64,000 nucleotides of DNA from Fluviibacter phosphoraccumulans_A (GCA_036287865.1 CP126743.1:248001-312000); one strand, 5' to 3'. Positions 1 through 9,660 are shown, numbered from the stretch's first letter. Program-made: numbers and translations. The notes: generated from the sequence alone by a model not told the origin.

Positions 1-1131
1 GTAAAGGTTTGAAGGTTTCGCACGGCCAATAAAAGGCACATTAGAAGGCGTTGCAGGGCGCAAACCTGTCCAGTATTCTGGTGCGCCGACTGTGCGCAAA
101 TGCGGAAAAATCTGACGGGTGCGTTCAGCAATCGCTTCACAGCGCACTGGATTCAAACCCATGCCGTAACCGTTCATCTCGGCGGTGCCTGCCACACGTA
201 GTCGGTTACCCAGGCGCGAGAACACAATCTTGCGGCCATCGTCGGTCAGGCTGACCGTTGGCGCAAAGCTCTCGCCCTCATCCAGCGTAAACGTTGCCGA
301 GTAGCCCTTGGCAGGATAAATCGGCAAGCTCAGCCCTAAAGGCGTTAGCAATGCATTACTGAAACTGCCACAGGCAATAACGTACGCATCTGCCGCTAGT
401 TTTTCACCGTTGTATAACTCTACGGATTCAATACTGGCGCTACTCCCCCGGAAGCGCGCTACCGGGGTGCCTGTTAAAAACCGAACGCCCCGCACCTTTG
501 CAAGTTCGGCAAGATTGCGTGTAAATTTGTGTGCATCGCCTGATTCATCAGACGGTGTGTAATGTCCACTGACCATCATGGCACGCGCATCTTAAAGCGC
601 AGGTTCGATGTTCACACACTCAGCAGCAGTAACCGGGCGGCGATCCAATCCGTAATCACGCATCAAATCGGCCGCCATATCCGCGGCTTTATATTCTTTC
701 TCATCTGTGTAGAAATGCAGAATGCCGCGCGACAACTGATCGTATTCAATACCGGTATCTGAACGAAGCTGCTGCAGACAATCTCTACTGTAACTGGCCA
801 GACTGACAATTGCGCGAATATTGGCACGCGTGCGCGACGCCGTGCCCTCACTCAGAAATCGTAAGCCCCAGCGAAACAGTTCCGGATCAAGCCGCCAACG
901 AAACAGTAGCGGCGCATCTTCCTTGCCCATCCAGCGCAGAATCTTTCCTATGGCCTGAGGGTTTGCCCAGGGCTCTGCGTGAGACACAGAAATCTGTCCA
1001 CCATTCGCAAAACTGGTTTCCTGACCGGCACCGGGCTGTCTTTCAATCACGGTAACGTCGTGTCCGGCCGCTGCGAGGTACCAAGCTGTCGTTGTGCCGA
1101 CCACGCCGGCGCCAATCACGATCACCTTCAT
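1..1131 (-). pseudogene. dadA: D-amino-acid dehydrogenase, interrupted by one in-frame stop; 3' end outside window
   Basis: FAD-dependent oxidoreductase that would deaminate D-amino acids (D-alanine) at the inner membrane. The N-terminus has a Rossmann dinucleotide motif (VIGAGVVGTTTAWYLA) followed by the DadA segment GQETSFANGGQISVSHAEPW. Translation stops at TAA 592-594 after 179 residues, just after EPAL. The same frame then stays open to base 1 and encodes recognisable DadA sequence (HYTPSDESGDAHKF, AYVIACGSFSNALL, EYWTGLRPATPSNVPFIG). The single stop is therefore the only lesion seen. The start ATG overlaps the spoT stop (ATGA), so the gene was probably translationally coupled to spoT. 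Sequencing error or a real nonsense mutation are both possible. Confidence 0.85.
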
Positions 1132-3329
1132 ACGGCGCGCTCTTCGCTATCCCGGATTCGCGAAATTCTGGAGACTTCCGGAATGTGTCGCACACCCCGC
1201 ATCATATGGGCAAGATGTTTACGATCACGAACCTGCAAGGTAAAGAATAGGGTCGTATACATGCCGCCGGCGTCATCCATGCTGATATGCATAATGTTCG
1301 AATCCGCCTCGGCAATAGCGCTTGAGATCTTTGCGAGCACGCCACGCTGGTTACAGATTTCCACGCGAATACGTACATCAAATTGGCTATTGATCTCAGG
1401 CGCCCACTCTACATCAACCCATTTCTGAGCATCCTGCCCAAGGTGGCGACGAATACGCAAACAATCATGAGTGTGAACGACCAAGCCTCGTGTCGCATCC
1501 AGCGAGCCAACAATCGGATCTCCGGGAATCGGCTGACAACACGTCGACAGGTGCACTGCAACGCCTCCTGATCCGTTAATAAGTACCGGTGCGCTACTGG
1601 TTTTTGGCAGCGCCTGCTTCGGATCAAGACCCAGCAGCGCCACGGCCACATCGGCAGCCGGACGCTGACCTGTGCCAATTTCGCTCAGCATGTTGCCTTC
1701 GGCTTCTGCGCCAGAGCGTTCCAGTACCCGGCCCCAACCTGCGTCTGGCACATCCTGCAGACGCTGCCCATAACGAGCCAGCTCACTCGACAACATGCGC
1801 TTGCCTAGCGCCGCCGATGATTCGTGATGCGCCGAACGCAAGAAGTGGCGAATCTTGCTACGTGTTCGCCCTGACTTCACAAACTTGAGCCACGCAGGAT
1901 TCGGATTAGGAATCACTGCCGTGACAATTTCAATCTGATCGCCATTTTGCAGTTCGGTACGCAAAGGGGCAAATTCGCGATTGATACGTGCTGCAACGCA
2001 ACGATTACCAATGTCGGTATGAACGGCATAGGCAAAATCAACCGTCGTTGCACCGCGCGGCAAGGTGAGGATCTTGCCGTTCGGCGTAAAAACAAAAACT
2101 TCATCCGGAAACAGATCGACCTTGGCATGCTCGTAAAACTCGGCCGAGTCCCCGCTCATCGACTGCATTTCAACCAGTGATTCCAGCCACTTGGTGGTTT
2201 TATCATGCAGATCATCGGAGAATTTGCCGGACTCTTTATACAACCAGTGCGATGCCACACCTTCCTGAGCCAGTCGGTGCATATCACGTGTACGAATCTG
2301 TATTTCAATCGGCGTACCGTACGGGCCAATCAGAGTGGTATGCAACGACTGATAACCATTGACCTTAGGAATGGCGAGGTAATCTTTAAATTTGCCGGGC
2401 AAAGGTTTATAAAGCGCGTGCAGTGCGCCAAGCGCGGTATAGCAGCTCGGATCATCCTCGACGACAACACGAAAGCCGTACAGATCAAGCACCTGAGAAA
2501 ACGACAAATGTTTCTCGATCATTTTTCGGTAAATCGAGTACAGGGTTTTCTGTCGACCAAAGACTTCAGCTTTCACCCCAGACTGTGCTAACTTATCCGA
2601 CAGACTGGTCAGGATCCGCTGCACCATTTCCTTACGGTTGCCACGCACTGACTTCACTGCACGTGCCAGAACCTCATAACGATGCGGATAGATATTCTGA
2701 AACGCCAGATCCTGCAATTCCCGAAACAGGGTATTCAAGCCAAGGCGGTTGGCTATTGGCGCATAAATCTCCAGGGTTTCCCGGGCAATACGCCGCCGCT
2801 TATCGGCACGCATGGAACCCGGAGTCTGCATGTTATGCAGCCGGTCCGTGAGCTTGATCAGAATGACGCGGATATCACGCGCCATGGCCAGCAACATTTT
2901 GCGGAAGTTTTCTGCCTGCGCTTCGTGCTGGCTCGCAAACTCGAGGCGATCCAGCTTGGACAAGCCTTCCACCAATTCGGCCACTTGCTTACCGAAACGC
3001 TCTGCTAACTCTGCTTTGGTGACACCCGTATCTTCGATCGTGTCATGGAGCAATGCCGCCATAATCGCAACGGCATCCATCTTCCAGTCGGCCAGCGCAC
3101 CCGCAACTGCTAACGGGTGAGTGATATAGGCTTCACCAGAGATGCGTGCTTGCCCGCGGTGACATTGTTCGCTAAAGACGAACGCCTCTTCAACGCGCGC
3201 CAGATCGGCCGCGGAGAGATAATCCAGACTATCAATAAAGACCCGGTATGCCGGATCATCCGGCCCTAAGGCCGGTGGCAAATCAGGCGAAATCTCGTGG
3301 CTAACCGGAGCGCGAGCTTCCGTATTCAT
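1128..3329 (-). CDS. spoT: Bifunctional (p)ppGpp synthetase/hydrolase, RelA/SpoT family
   Basis: Cytoplasmic stringent-response enzyme that makes and degrades (p)ppGpp. The 733-residue length is normal for the long RSH family. The N-terminal HD hydrolase domain keeps HDTIED (HD at residues 95-96). The synthetase domain has DLYGFRVVVED and FKDYLAIPKVNGYQSLHT. A TGS domain (VFVFTPNGKILTLPRGATTV) lies near residues 410-450 and an ACT domain occupies the last 80 or so residues. With the HD motif intact it is called SpoT rather than RelA. It follows rpoZ and gmk on the same strand, the order common in proteobacteria, and its stop overlaps the dadA start. Confidence 0.95.
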   Translation of the reverse strand: MNTEARAPVSHEISPDLPPALGPDDPAYRVFIDSLDYLSAADLARVEEAFVFSEQCHRGQARISGEAYITHPLAVAGALADWKMDAVAIMAALLHDTIEDTGVTKAELAERFGKQVAELVEGLSKLDRLEFASQHEAQAENFRKMLLAMARDIRVILIKLTDRLHNMQTPGSMRADKRRRIARETLEIYAPIANRLGLNTLFRELQDLAFQNIYPHRYEVLARAVKSVRGNRKEMVQRILTSLSDKLAQSGVKAEVFGRQKTLYSIYRKMIEKHLSFSQVLDLYGFRVVVEDDPSCYTALGALHALYKPLPGKFKDYLAIPKVNGYQSLHTTLIGPYGTPIEIQIRTRDMHRLAQEGVASHWLYKESGKFSDDLHDKTTKWLESLVEMQSMSGDSAEFYEHAKVDLFPDEVFVFTPNGKILTLPRGATTVDFAYAVHTDIGNRCVAARINREFAPLRTELQNGDQIEIVTAVIPNPNPAWLKFVKSGRTRSKIRHFLRSAHHESSAALGKRMLSSELARYGQRLQDVPDAGWGRVLERSGAEAEGNMLSEIGTGQRPAADVAVALLGLDPKQALPKTSSAPVLINGSGGVAVHLSTCCQPIPGDPIVGSLDATRGLVVHTHDCLRIRRHLGQDAQKWVDVEWAPEINSQFDVRIRVEICNQRGVLAKISSAIAEADSNIMHISMDDAGGMYTTLFFTLQVRDRKHLAHMMRGVRHIPEVSRISRIRDSEERAV

Positions 3330-3362
3330 CGTATGCCCCTGGATTCCTGCCTACGCCATCAC

Positions 3363-3569
3363 TCAGGCCTGCGGACGGATCAGAATTTCAGTACCAACAA
3401 AGCCTTCACCGATTTCACGCAGCGCGATAACCGTTGGCTTATCCAGATCTGCTTCAACGTGTGCCGTTGCACCATTGGCCAGTTGGCGGGCACGATATGT
3501 CGCAGCCAACGTCATTTGAAAGCGATTAGGGATGCGATTCAGGCAATCTTCAACAGTAATACGTGCCAT
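3363..3569 (-). CDS. rpoZ: RNA polymerase omega subunit
   Basis: Small accessory subunit of RNA polymerase that helps assemble the beta' subunit. The 68-residue product begins MARITVEDCLNRIPNRFQM, the conserved omega N-terminus, and contains TYRARQLANG and the acidic-to-hydrophobic tail usual for betaproteobacteria. It lies between gmk and spoT, 33 bases upstream of spoT, in the usual gmk-rpoZ-spoT operon order. Confidence 0.95.
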   Translation of the reverse strand: MARITVEDCLNRIPNRFQMTLAATYRARQLANGATAHVEADLDKPTVIALREIGEGFVGTEILIRPQA

Positions 3570-3586
3570 TTGGTTTTCCGATCTAA

Positions 3587-4225
3587 TTAGCGAGTGAGGT
3601 ACGAAGCAATTAGCGCAGCATGCCGCTGCGACTGATTTTCCAATCGCACCCGAGCTGCAGCAAACACCGCGAGCAGTTCGGCTAACGCTTCTTCCAGATC
3701 TTCGTTAATTATAACGTAGGGGAACTCGTTCAGATGCGCCAATTCCTCGCGGGCATTCGCCACGCGGCGGGCAATGATCTCGGCCGAGTCCTGACCCCGA
3801 CCCTGCAGACGTGTTTCCAGCACATCAAATGACGGTGGCAGAATGAAAACGCCAATAGATTCCGGATAAACCTTCCGTACCTGCTGAGCGCCCTGCCAAT
3901 CTATTTCCAGAATGACGTCCCGGTCTGCGGAAAGCAGGGCCTCGATGCCCTGACGGCTCGTGCCGTAGAAATTGCCATGAACCTCGGCCGATTCCAGGAA
4001 ATCGCCCGCGGCCTGCATCTGCTTAAAAGTCTCTACCGAAACAAAGTGGTAGTGCACCCCGTTTTCCTCACCAGGGCGCGGTGCACGGGTCGTTGTTGAG
4101 ATCGATAGCGCCAGGCGCGGGTTCTGAGCCAGCGCCATGCGGGTCAGCGTGGTTTTACCGGCGCCCGAGGGTGCGGCGATGACAAGCAGGCTACCTAGGC
4201 CGGCTGTTTTAGATTTCTGAGTCAT
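3587..4225 (-). CDS. gmk: Guanylate kinase
   Basis: Phosphorylates GMP to GDP with ATP in the cytoplasm. The 212-residue protein has the P-loop APSGAGKTTLTR near residues 18-29, the GMP-binding stretch TRAPRPGEENGVHYHF and the HGNFYGTSR segment. Length matches the family. It is 17 bases upstream of rpoZ and downstream of yicC on the same strand, so the four genes yicC-gmk-rpoZ-spoT probably share transcripts. Confidence 0.96.
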   Translation of the reverse strand: MTQKSKTAGLGSLLVIAAPSGAGKTTLTRMALAQNPRLALSISTTTRAPRPGEENGVHYHFVSVETFKQMQAAGDFLESAEVHGNFYGTSRQGIEALLSADRDVILEIDWQGAQQVRKVYPESIGVFILPPSFDVLETRLQGRGQDSAEIIARRVANAREELAHLNEFPYVIINEDLEEALAELLAVFAAARVRLENQSQRHAALIASYLTR

Positions 4226-4245
4226 AACGTTCTCTACGCTGTCTA

Positions 4246-5109
4246 TTACTCAATATTCTGCACTTGTTCGCGAATCTGTTCGATCAGCAATTTCAATTCC
4301 ATGGCGTTGCCCGACACCTCGGCACTCACAGATTTGGATCCCAGAGTATTCGCTTCGCGATTAAGTTCCTGCATCAGGAAGTCCAGGCGTTTGCCGGCCT
4401 GGCCATGGGACGATACCACCCGAACCACTTCATCCAGATGCACTTTAAGCCGCCCCAGTTCTTCGGCAACATCGGTACGCACGGCATATAGCGTCAGTTC
4501 CTGGCGAATTCGCTCATCATCGGCGCTGCCGATTACTTCCAGTAGCTTGGCGCGTGCTTTATCTGCAAAAGCCTGTTGCGCGGCTGGAATCAATGGCTCT
4601 GCTTTAGCCACCAGCACTCGCATGGCGCCGGTGCGTTCCTGAATCAAAGACGCCAGGCGGCCGCCCTCACGCAAGCGCGCTTCTTTAAGCCCCTGAATGG
4701 CTTCAGCCGCCATACTTTGATATTGCGGCAGCAGTGACGGCCAATCCAGCGCCAATGTCTGCACCGCACCCGGCCAACGCAACACATCTGCCGTGCCTAA
4801 CCCACGGCTTTCTTTAAATATCGATTGCACTTCCTGAGAGAGTTGTTGCAGTGCCTGCAGCCTTTGAGTATCCAGCGTTTCGTTAATTTCTGTGTTGTTG
4901 ATCGACCAACCCGCCCGACACTCCACTTTACCTCGCGACAGTTGTTTAGCCAGTAATTCACGCAACGGCATTTCCAGCTCACGTAACTCGTCCGGGAAGC
5001 GAAATACCAGGTCCAGAAAGCGTGAATTAACGCTTTTAATCTCAAAAGTGAGCGTGCCACCGGCCGTAGGGCGGGTGATGGCAGCAAAACCGGTCACGCT
5101 GGAGATCAT
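4246..5109 (-). CDS. yicC: YicC family endoribonuclease-like protein
   Basis: YicC/YloC family protein; family members have been described as endoribonucleases. The 287-residue product starts MISSVTGFA and contains SVNSRFLDLVFRFPDELR near the N-terminus and GKRLDFLMQELNREANTLGSK near the C-terminus, both family signatures. The frame stays open to 5214, but that longer start would overlap the divergent rph gene and adds unrelated residues. ATG 5109 fits the family start and leaves 65 bases for divergent promoters. Confidence 0.93.
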   Translation of the reverse strand: MISSVTGFAAITRPTAGGTLTFEIKSVNSRFLDLVFRFPDELRELEMPLRELLAKQLSRGKVECRAGWSINNTEINETLDTQRLQALQQLSQEVQSIFKESRGLGTADVLRWPGAVQTLALDWPSLLPQYQSMAAEAIQGLKEARLREGGRLASLIQERTGAMRVLVAKAEPLIPAAQQAFADKARAKLLEVIGSADDERIRQELTLYAVRTDVAEELGRLKVHLDEVVRVVSSHGQAGKRLDFLMQELNREANTLGSKSVSAEVSGNAMELKLLIEQIREQVQNIE

Positions 5110-5174
5110 GCTTACATCCTGAATTCTGGTGGAAAATCGTACAATGCCGACGAGTTTAAACGATAGGAACCGCC

Positions 5175-5891
5175 ATGCGCCCAAGCCAACGACAATCTGA
5201 TGAATTACGCCCACTTTCCCTGACTCGCGGTTATACCGCTCATGCCGAGGGCTCTGTACTCATTCAGGTTGGGCAAACCCGCGTACTGTGTACCGCCAGC
5301 GTGGAAACCTCCGTGCCATCGTTTCTGCGTGGCAAAAGCCAAGGCTGGGTAACTGCCGAATACGGCATGCTACCTCGTGCCACGCATACACGCTCCGCAC
5401 GGGAAGCGGCCAAAGGCAAACAGACCGGCCGCACCCAGGAAATTCAACGCCTCATCGGCCGCAGCTTGCGCGCCGTAACAGATCTAGCCGCGCTGGGTGA
5501 ACGTCAGATCACGCTGGATTGCGACGTACTGCAGGCCGATGGCGGTACTCGGTGTGCCGCCATTACCGGTGCCTGGGTGGCGTTGCATGATGCCTGCGCC
5601 AAACTGGTTGCTGAAGGAGTGTTACCCTCAAATCCCGTGCGCGAACATGTCGCTGCGATTTCTGTCGGTATTGTTGATGGCCAGCCGGTACTCGATCTGA
5701 ACTATGCCGAAGACTCCAATTGTGACACCGATATGAACGTGATCATGACGGGCAGCGGCGGCATTGTGGAGATCCAGGGCACTGCCGAAGGCACGCCCTT
5801 CAGCCGGAATGAGTTAAATGCGCTGGTTGATCTGGCCGATGCCGGCATCCGGCAACTGGTGGCGGCACAGACCCAGGCAACTAAAGGTTAA
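5175..5891 (+). CDS. rph: Ribonuclease PH
   Basis: Phosphorolytic 3'-5' exoribonuclease that trims tRNA 3' ends. The 238-residue protein has the N-terminal block GSVLIQVGQTRVLCTASVE and TAEYGMLPRATHTRS, followed by GRTQEIQRLIGRSLRAVTDL and DCDVLQADGGTRCAAITGA, all characteristic. Length is standard. It is the first gene of the rph-rdgB-hemW run and is divergent from yicC. Confidence 0.96.
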   Translation: MRPSQRQSDELRPLSLTRGYTAHAEGSVLIQVGQTRVLCTASVETSVPSFLRGKSQGWVTAEYGMLPRATHTRSAREAAKGKQTGRTQEIQRLIGRSLRAVTDLAALGERQITLDCDVLQADGGTRCAAITGAWVALHDACAKLVAEGVLPSNPVREHVAAISVGIVDGQPVLDLNYAEDSNCDTDMNVIMTGSGGIVEIQGTAEGTPFSRNELNALVDLADAGIRQLVAAQTQATKG

Positions 5892-5895
5892 TTTC

Positions 5896-6483
5896 ATGCA
5901 GCAACTTGTGCTTGCCTCGAACAATGCCAAAAAGCTCAAAGAGTTAGGCGCACTCCTCGATCCACTGGGTATCCAACTCATTCCCCAGGGGCAGCTCAAC
6001 ATCCCCGAAGCCGAGGAACCCTTTCTCACTTTTGTAGAGAATGCACTCGCCAAGGCACGTCACGCATCGCGCTTAAGCGGTCTGCCTGCGCTAGCCGATG
6101 ACTCTGGGCTCTGTATACGCGCACTGGGTGGCACACCGGGCGTTTTATCGGCGCGCTACACCGGTGAGCCAAAGTCAGACGCCCGCAATAATACGCAGCT
6201 AATTGCAGCACTGGCCGATCAATCCGATCGGGCAGCTCATTTTGTGAGTGTGCTGGTCCTCGTCCGCCACGCCGATGATCCGCAACCTATTATTGCCGAA
6301 GGCAACTGGCACGGCGAGATTCTGACAGAAGCACGCGGGGCTGATGGCTTCGGTTACGACCCGTTCTTCTGGGTGCCGGCAGCAGGCAAATCGGCTGCCG
6401 AAATGCCGCCTGAGGAAAAAAACGCCTGCTCGCATCGCGCCATCGCCATGCAGAAACTGCTCGCACAACTGGGCGATCTCTAG
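5896..6483 (+). CDS. rdgB: XTP/dITP diphosphatase (HAM1/RdgB)
   Basis: Removes non-canonical purine nucleotides (ITP, XTP and their deoxy forms) from the nucleotide pool. The 195-residue product starts MQQLVLASNNAKKLKEL, with the SNN.KK substrate-binding motif, and has ALADDSGLCIRALGGTPG and GFGYDPFFWVP. The frame opens further upstream at 5818, but that part lies inside rph; ATG 5896, four bases after the rph stop, is the family start. It ends with TAG, which shows that TAG is a working stop in this genome. Confidence 0.95.
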   Translation: MQQLVLASNNAKKLKELGALLDPLGIQLIPQGQLNIPEAEEPFLTFVENALAKARHASRLSGLPALADDSGLCIRALGGTPGVLSARYTGEPKSDARNNTQLIAALADQSDRAAHFVSVLVLVRHADDPQPIIAEGNWHGEILTEARGADGFGYDPFFWVPAAGKSAAEMPPEEKNACSHRAIAMQKLLAQLGDL

Positions 6484-6486
6484 GCC

Positions 6487-7701
6487 GTGCAAACCATCCA
6501 GTTCGTGCTCTCTCCCGGCTCGCGCGCAGCAGCGGCCTGTGCACTGAAGCCGAACTTTACCCAGGCTGTGCCGCTCTCGCTTTACGTACATATCCCCTGG
6601 TGTGTGCGTAAGTGTCCGTACTGTGATTTCAATTCGCATGCAGCGCCCGAGCAACTCCCGGAAACCGAACTGGTCGACGCCCTATTGCAAGACCTCACCC
6701 TCGCACTACCCGGCATCTGGGGACGTCGCGTAGAAACCGTCTTCTTTGGTGGCGGCACGCCAAGTCTGTTATCACCCCAGACGATCGACCGGCTGATCAC
6801 CGGTTTCCGTATGCTGCTGCCGCTATCGCCGCAAGCCGAGATTACACTGGAAGCCAACCCGGGCACGGTCGGTGCAGAACGCTTTGCCGCTTTTCGCGCA
6901 GCGGGTGTTACCCGGTTGTCTCTGGGCATCCAGAGCTTCAACGATGAGAGCCTCCATGCCTTGGGCCGCATCCATGATCGTATTCAGGCGATCAACGCGA
7001 TTGAAGCCGCCTCCAAGCACTTTGAGACATTCAATCTGGATTTGATGGTGGGCTTGCCGGAACAAAACACCACCGCAGCGCTGGCTGATATAAACCAGGC
7101 ACTGAGCTTTGAGCCCCCACATTTTTCCTGTTATCAGCTAACGCTGGAACCACACACGCCTTTTGCAGCCGCGCCGCCCGCTCACTTACCTGATGAAGAC
7201 GTCTGCGCAGAAATCCAGGATTCGCTAGAAGCACGACTGGCCGATGCAGGCTACGCGCATTACGAAACATCCGCGTTTGCCCTAGCGGGGCATCATTGCC
7301 ATCACAATCTAAATTACTGGACCTTTGGTGATTATCTCGGTATCGGCCCCGGCGCGCACAGCAAACTCACCAATCACAAAGGTGTGCGACGCCAGATGCG
7401 ACACAAATCACCCAAAGCCTATCTATCGGCGGCAACAACGGGCGCATTCATACAAACGGACGACCCTGTGCTCGCTACGGATCTCACCGGCGAGTTCATG
7501 ATGAATGCGCTACGCGTGAACGAAGGCTTTAACACCGAACTATACGAACGTTATACAGGTCTACCCTGGTTGGTGATCAGTCGGCAAATCGATGCTGCGA
7601 TCAAAGACAGATTTCTCGAATGGATCACGCCGAATAAAGAGCTGCGCCCCACGCTGAAAGGGCGCCGCTTCCTGAACGTGTTACTGCAACGTTTTCTGTA
7701 A
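6487..7701 (+). CDS. hemW: Radical SAM heme chaperone HemW
   Basis: Radical SAM family protein related to coproporphyrinogen III oxidase, now regarded as a heme chaperone. It uses a GTG start. The [4Fe-4S] motif CVRKCPYC lies at residues 39-46 (CX3CX2C), followed by FFGGGTPSLL and the TLEANPGT motif. The length of 404 residues is typical. It begins three bases after the rdgB stop and converges on trmB two bases downstream. Confidence 0.93.
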   Translation: MQTIQFVLSPGSRAAAACALKPNFTQAVPLSLYVHIPWCVRKCPYCDFNSHAAPEQLPETELVDALLQDLTLALPGIWGRRVETVFFGGGTPSLLSPQTIDRLITGFRMLLPLSPQAEITLEANPGTVGAERFAAFRAAGVTRLSLGIQSFNDESLHALGRIHDRIQAINAIEAASKHFETFNLDLMVGLPEQNTTAALADINQALSFEPPHFSCYQLTLEPHTPFAAAPPAHLPDEDVCAEIQDSLEARLADAGYAHYETSAFALAGHHCHHNLNYWTFGDYLGIGPGAHSKLTNHKGVRRQMRHKSPKAYLSAATTGAFIQTDDPVLATDLTGEFMMNALRVNEGFNTELYERYTGLPWLVISRQIDAAIKDRFLEWITPNKELRPTLKGRRFLNVLLQRFL

Positions 7702-7703
7702 CG

Positions 7704-8411
7704 CTACTTGCGACGGAATACCAGATCCCACACGCCATGCCCTAACTTGAGGCCGCGTGCTTCGAACTTGGTTAAAGGACGATAAGCCGGACGCTCGGCA
7801 TAACCCGCGGCCGTATTTTCCAGCAACGGTTCTGCGCTTAATACTTCGAGCATCTGCTCGGCATAATTTTCCCAGTCGGTGGCACAATGGATCGTGCCAC
7901 CCGGCTTGAGTTGAGAGACCAGCATGCGAACGAATTCCGGCTGAATCAAACGACGTTTGTGATGACGCGCCTTGTGCCAAGAATCCGGAAAAAATACGAG
8001 GACGCCATCCAGTGAATCCGGCGCAATCATTTTGTTCACCACATCTACCGCATCGTGCGACATCAAACGCAGATTTGTTAAGCCGTCCTGCTCGATCAGC
8101 TTCAGCAAATTGCCGACACCAGGCCGATGGACTTCAATACCCAGGTAATCATTTTGCGGATGGTTTTTTGCAATCTCCGCCGTAGCGCCACCCATGCCAA
8201 AGCCAATTTCCAGGTAACGGGGCGCCTGGCGGGTAAACACCTGATTCCAGTCGGTCAGCGCCGGGGCATATTCAACCCCCCAACGCGGCCAGCCTGTTTT
8301 AATCGCAGATGCCTGCCCTTCTGTCAAACGCCCCTCTCGGCGCACAAAGCTACGAATCCGCCTAAAATGCTCTGGCAGATCACTCAGCACAGTTTTGCTC
8401 ATCTCGTTCAT
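7704..8411 (-). CDS. trmB: tRNA (guanine-N7-)-methyltransferase
   Basis: Forms m7G46 in tRNA with S-adenosylmethionine. The 235-residue protein has the SAM-binding motif YLEIGFGMGGATAEIA, the IEVHRPGVGNLL stretch and FFPDSWHKARHHKRRL, which carry the conserved family residues. The start codon overlaps the stop of the upstream secreted-protein gene (ATGA), so the two are probably co-translated. Confidence 0.95.
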   Translation of the reverse strand: MNEMSKTVLSDLPEHFRRIRSFVRREGRLTEGQASAIKTGWPRWGVEYAPALTDWNQVFTRQAPRYLEIGFGMGGATAEIAKNHPQNDYLGIEVHRPGVGNLLKLIEQDGLTNLRLMSHDAVDVVNKMIAPDSLDGVLVFFPDSWHKARHHKRRLIQPEFVRMLVSQLKPGGTIHCATDWENYAEQMLEVLSAEPLLENTAAGYAERPAYRPLTKFEARGLKLGHGVWDLVFRRK

Positions 8412-8932
8412 TGTGTTTCTTCCGTTGCCGATGCCGGTTGTGGCTTATTGGCAAGTTTACGTTTCGGATTCAGATAATTCGGGTCGCGCACTTCAACGAG
8501 CGACTCCCGGTAACGCTGCTGTAAATTCATATTCGGCAGCGCCAGTGTTTCTGGCAAATTAGGGCAAACCTCGTCGAGCGTTGCCTGCGACAAATCCAAT
8601 GAGGTTTTCAAACGCATTGCCTCGGCCACACGCGCTTGTAATTGATCCGTACTCAATGGAATCCGGTAATGCACAGCCAGAGTATCTGTCATCGCTGTCA
8701 GCGTTAACTGGTTATTCTGTAACCAAGAATCGTAACTCTTAGCGGCTTCCGAAAAATTCGAACAGGCTTTACCGAGCAGCGTTGTGGCATTACCCACCCC
8801 GAAGGCACGTTGCGTGCTCACCAACTCCGGATTATCAAATGCATAGGCATGATGCCGCTGCGCATCCTGCGCCGCAGCCGTGGCAGCCCAACTCAACAGT
8901 ATCAACCACAGACTGCCACGCATTTTAAGCAT
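8408..8932 (-). CDS. Secreted protein of unknown function
   Basis: Not recognised. The 174-residue product has a clear signal peptide: a short positive start, a hydrophobic core (SLWLILLSWAATAAA) and a probable cleavage site after AAA-Q. The mature part is mostly helical and polar, has two cysteines (in KACSNF and EVCPNLP) that could form one disulfide, and ends in a basic-to-acidic tail (KRKLANKPQPASATEETQ). It sits between thiG and trmB with a 4-base overlap into trmB. Confidence 0.75.
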   Translation of the reverse strand: MLKMRGSLWLILLSWAATAAAQDAQRHHAYAFDNPELVSTQRAFGVGNATTLLGKACSNFSEAAKSYDSWLQNNQLTLTAMTDTLAVHYRIPLSTDQLQARVAEAMRLKTSLDLSQATLDEVCPNLPETLALPNMNLQQRYRESLVEVRDPNYLNPKRKLANKPQPASATEETQ

Positions 8933-8935
8933 GCG

Positions 8936-9659
8936 TTAATTACGGCCGATGAGGCCTGTTGTGGGTGAACTCGGGTCAGCACTGTAATGCTTGCGCGGCA
9001 TACGTCCGGCGAGATAAGCGGCTCGACCAGACTCTACGGCCAGCTTCATCGCCGAAGCCATCAGCACCTGATCCTGCGCATGTGCGATCGCCGTGTTCAT
9101 CAGCACGCCAGCGCACCCCAGCTCCATCGCAATCGTAGCGTCTGATGCGGTACCGACACCGGCATCAACAATCACGGGTACTTTGGCCTGATCCAAAATT
9201 AACCGCAGGTTCCATAGGTTAAGAATACCCATGCCAGACCCAATTAGAGATGCAAGTGGCATGATAGCGACGCAGCCTATATCTTCGAGTATCTTAGCCT
9301 GAATCGGATCATCCGAGCAGTACACCATCACCTCAAACCCTTCGCGCACTAGCACTTCAGCGGCCTTCAGTGTTTCCGGCATGTTCGGAAAGAGGCTAGT
9401 CTGATCCCCAAGCACTTCCAGTTTGCAGAGCGGGTGGCCATCCAGCAGTTCTCGGGCCAGACGCAACGTACGAATCGCATCGTCTGCGGTGTAACAGCCT
9501 GCTGTATTCGGCAGAATCGTGTAACGATCCGGTGTAATCACATCCAGCAGATTGAGCGCACTTGCATCCTGCCCAATACTTGCCCGTGCCTACCAGTAGT
9601 CGGGATCGGTAGGTTTTGCTGCCAATAGTCACGGCGTTTAAAGAATCCTGGGTATGCAC
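8936..9659 (-). pseudogene. thiG: Thiazole synthase, inactivated by internal out-of-frame deletion
   Basis: ThiG forms the thiazole ring of thiamine with ThiS as sulfur donor. The N-terminal frame (GTG 9659) reads normally to LLVGTGKY and then becomes nonsense. The rest of ThiG continues in another frame from GQDASALNLLDVITPDRYTI through CKLEVLGDQTSLFPN, with the active-site Lys, to the C-terminus at 8936. Between GTGKY and (I)GQD intact family members carry about 26 residues (ETR...ASGAEIVTVA.RRTN) that are absent here. About 80 bases were therefore lost at roughly 9575-9577 and the joint is out of frame. Loss of thiazole synthesis is inferred. Confidence 0.88.
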
Positions 9660-9660
9660 A

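Noticed and set aside
5110..5214. 35-residue N-terminal extension of YicC
   Set aside because: It would overlap the divergent rph gene; the family starts at ATG 5109.
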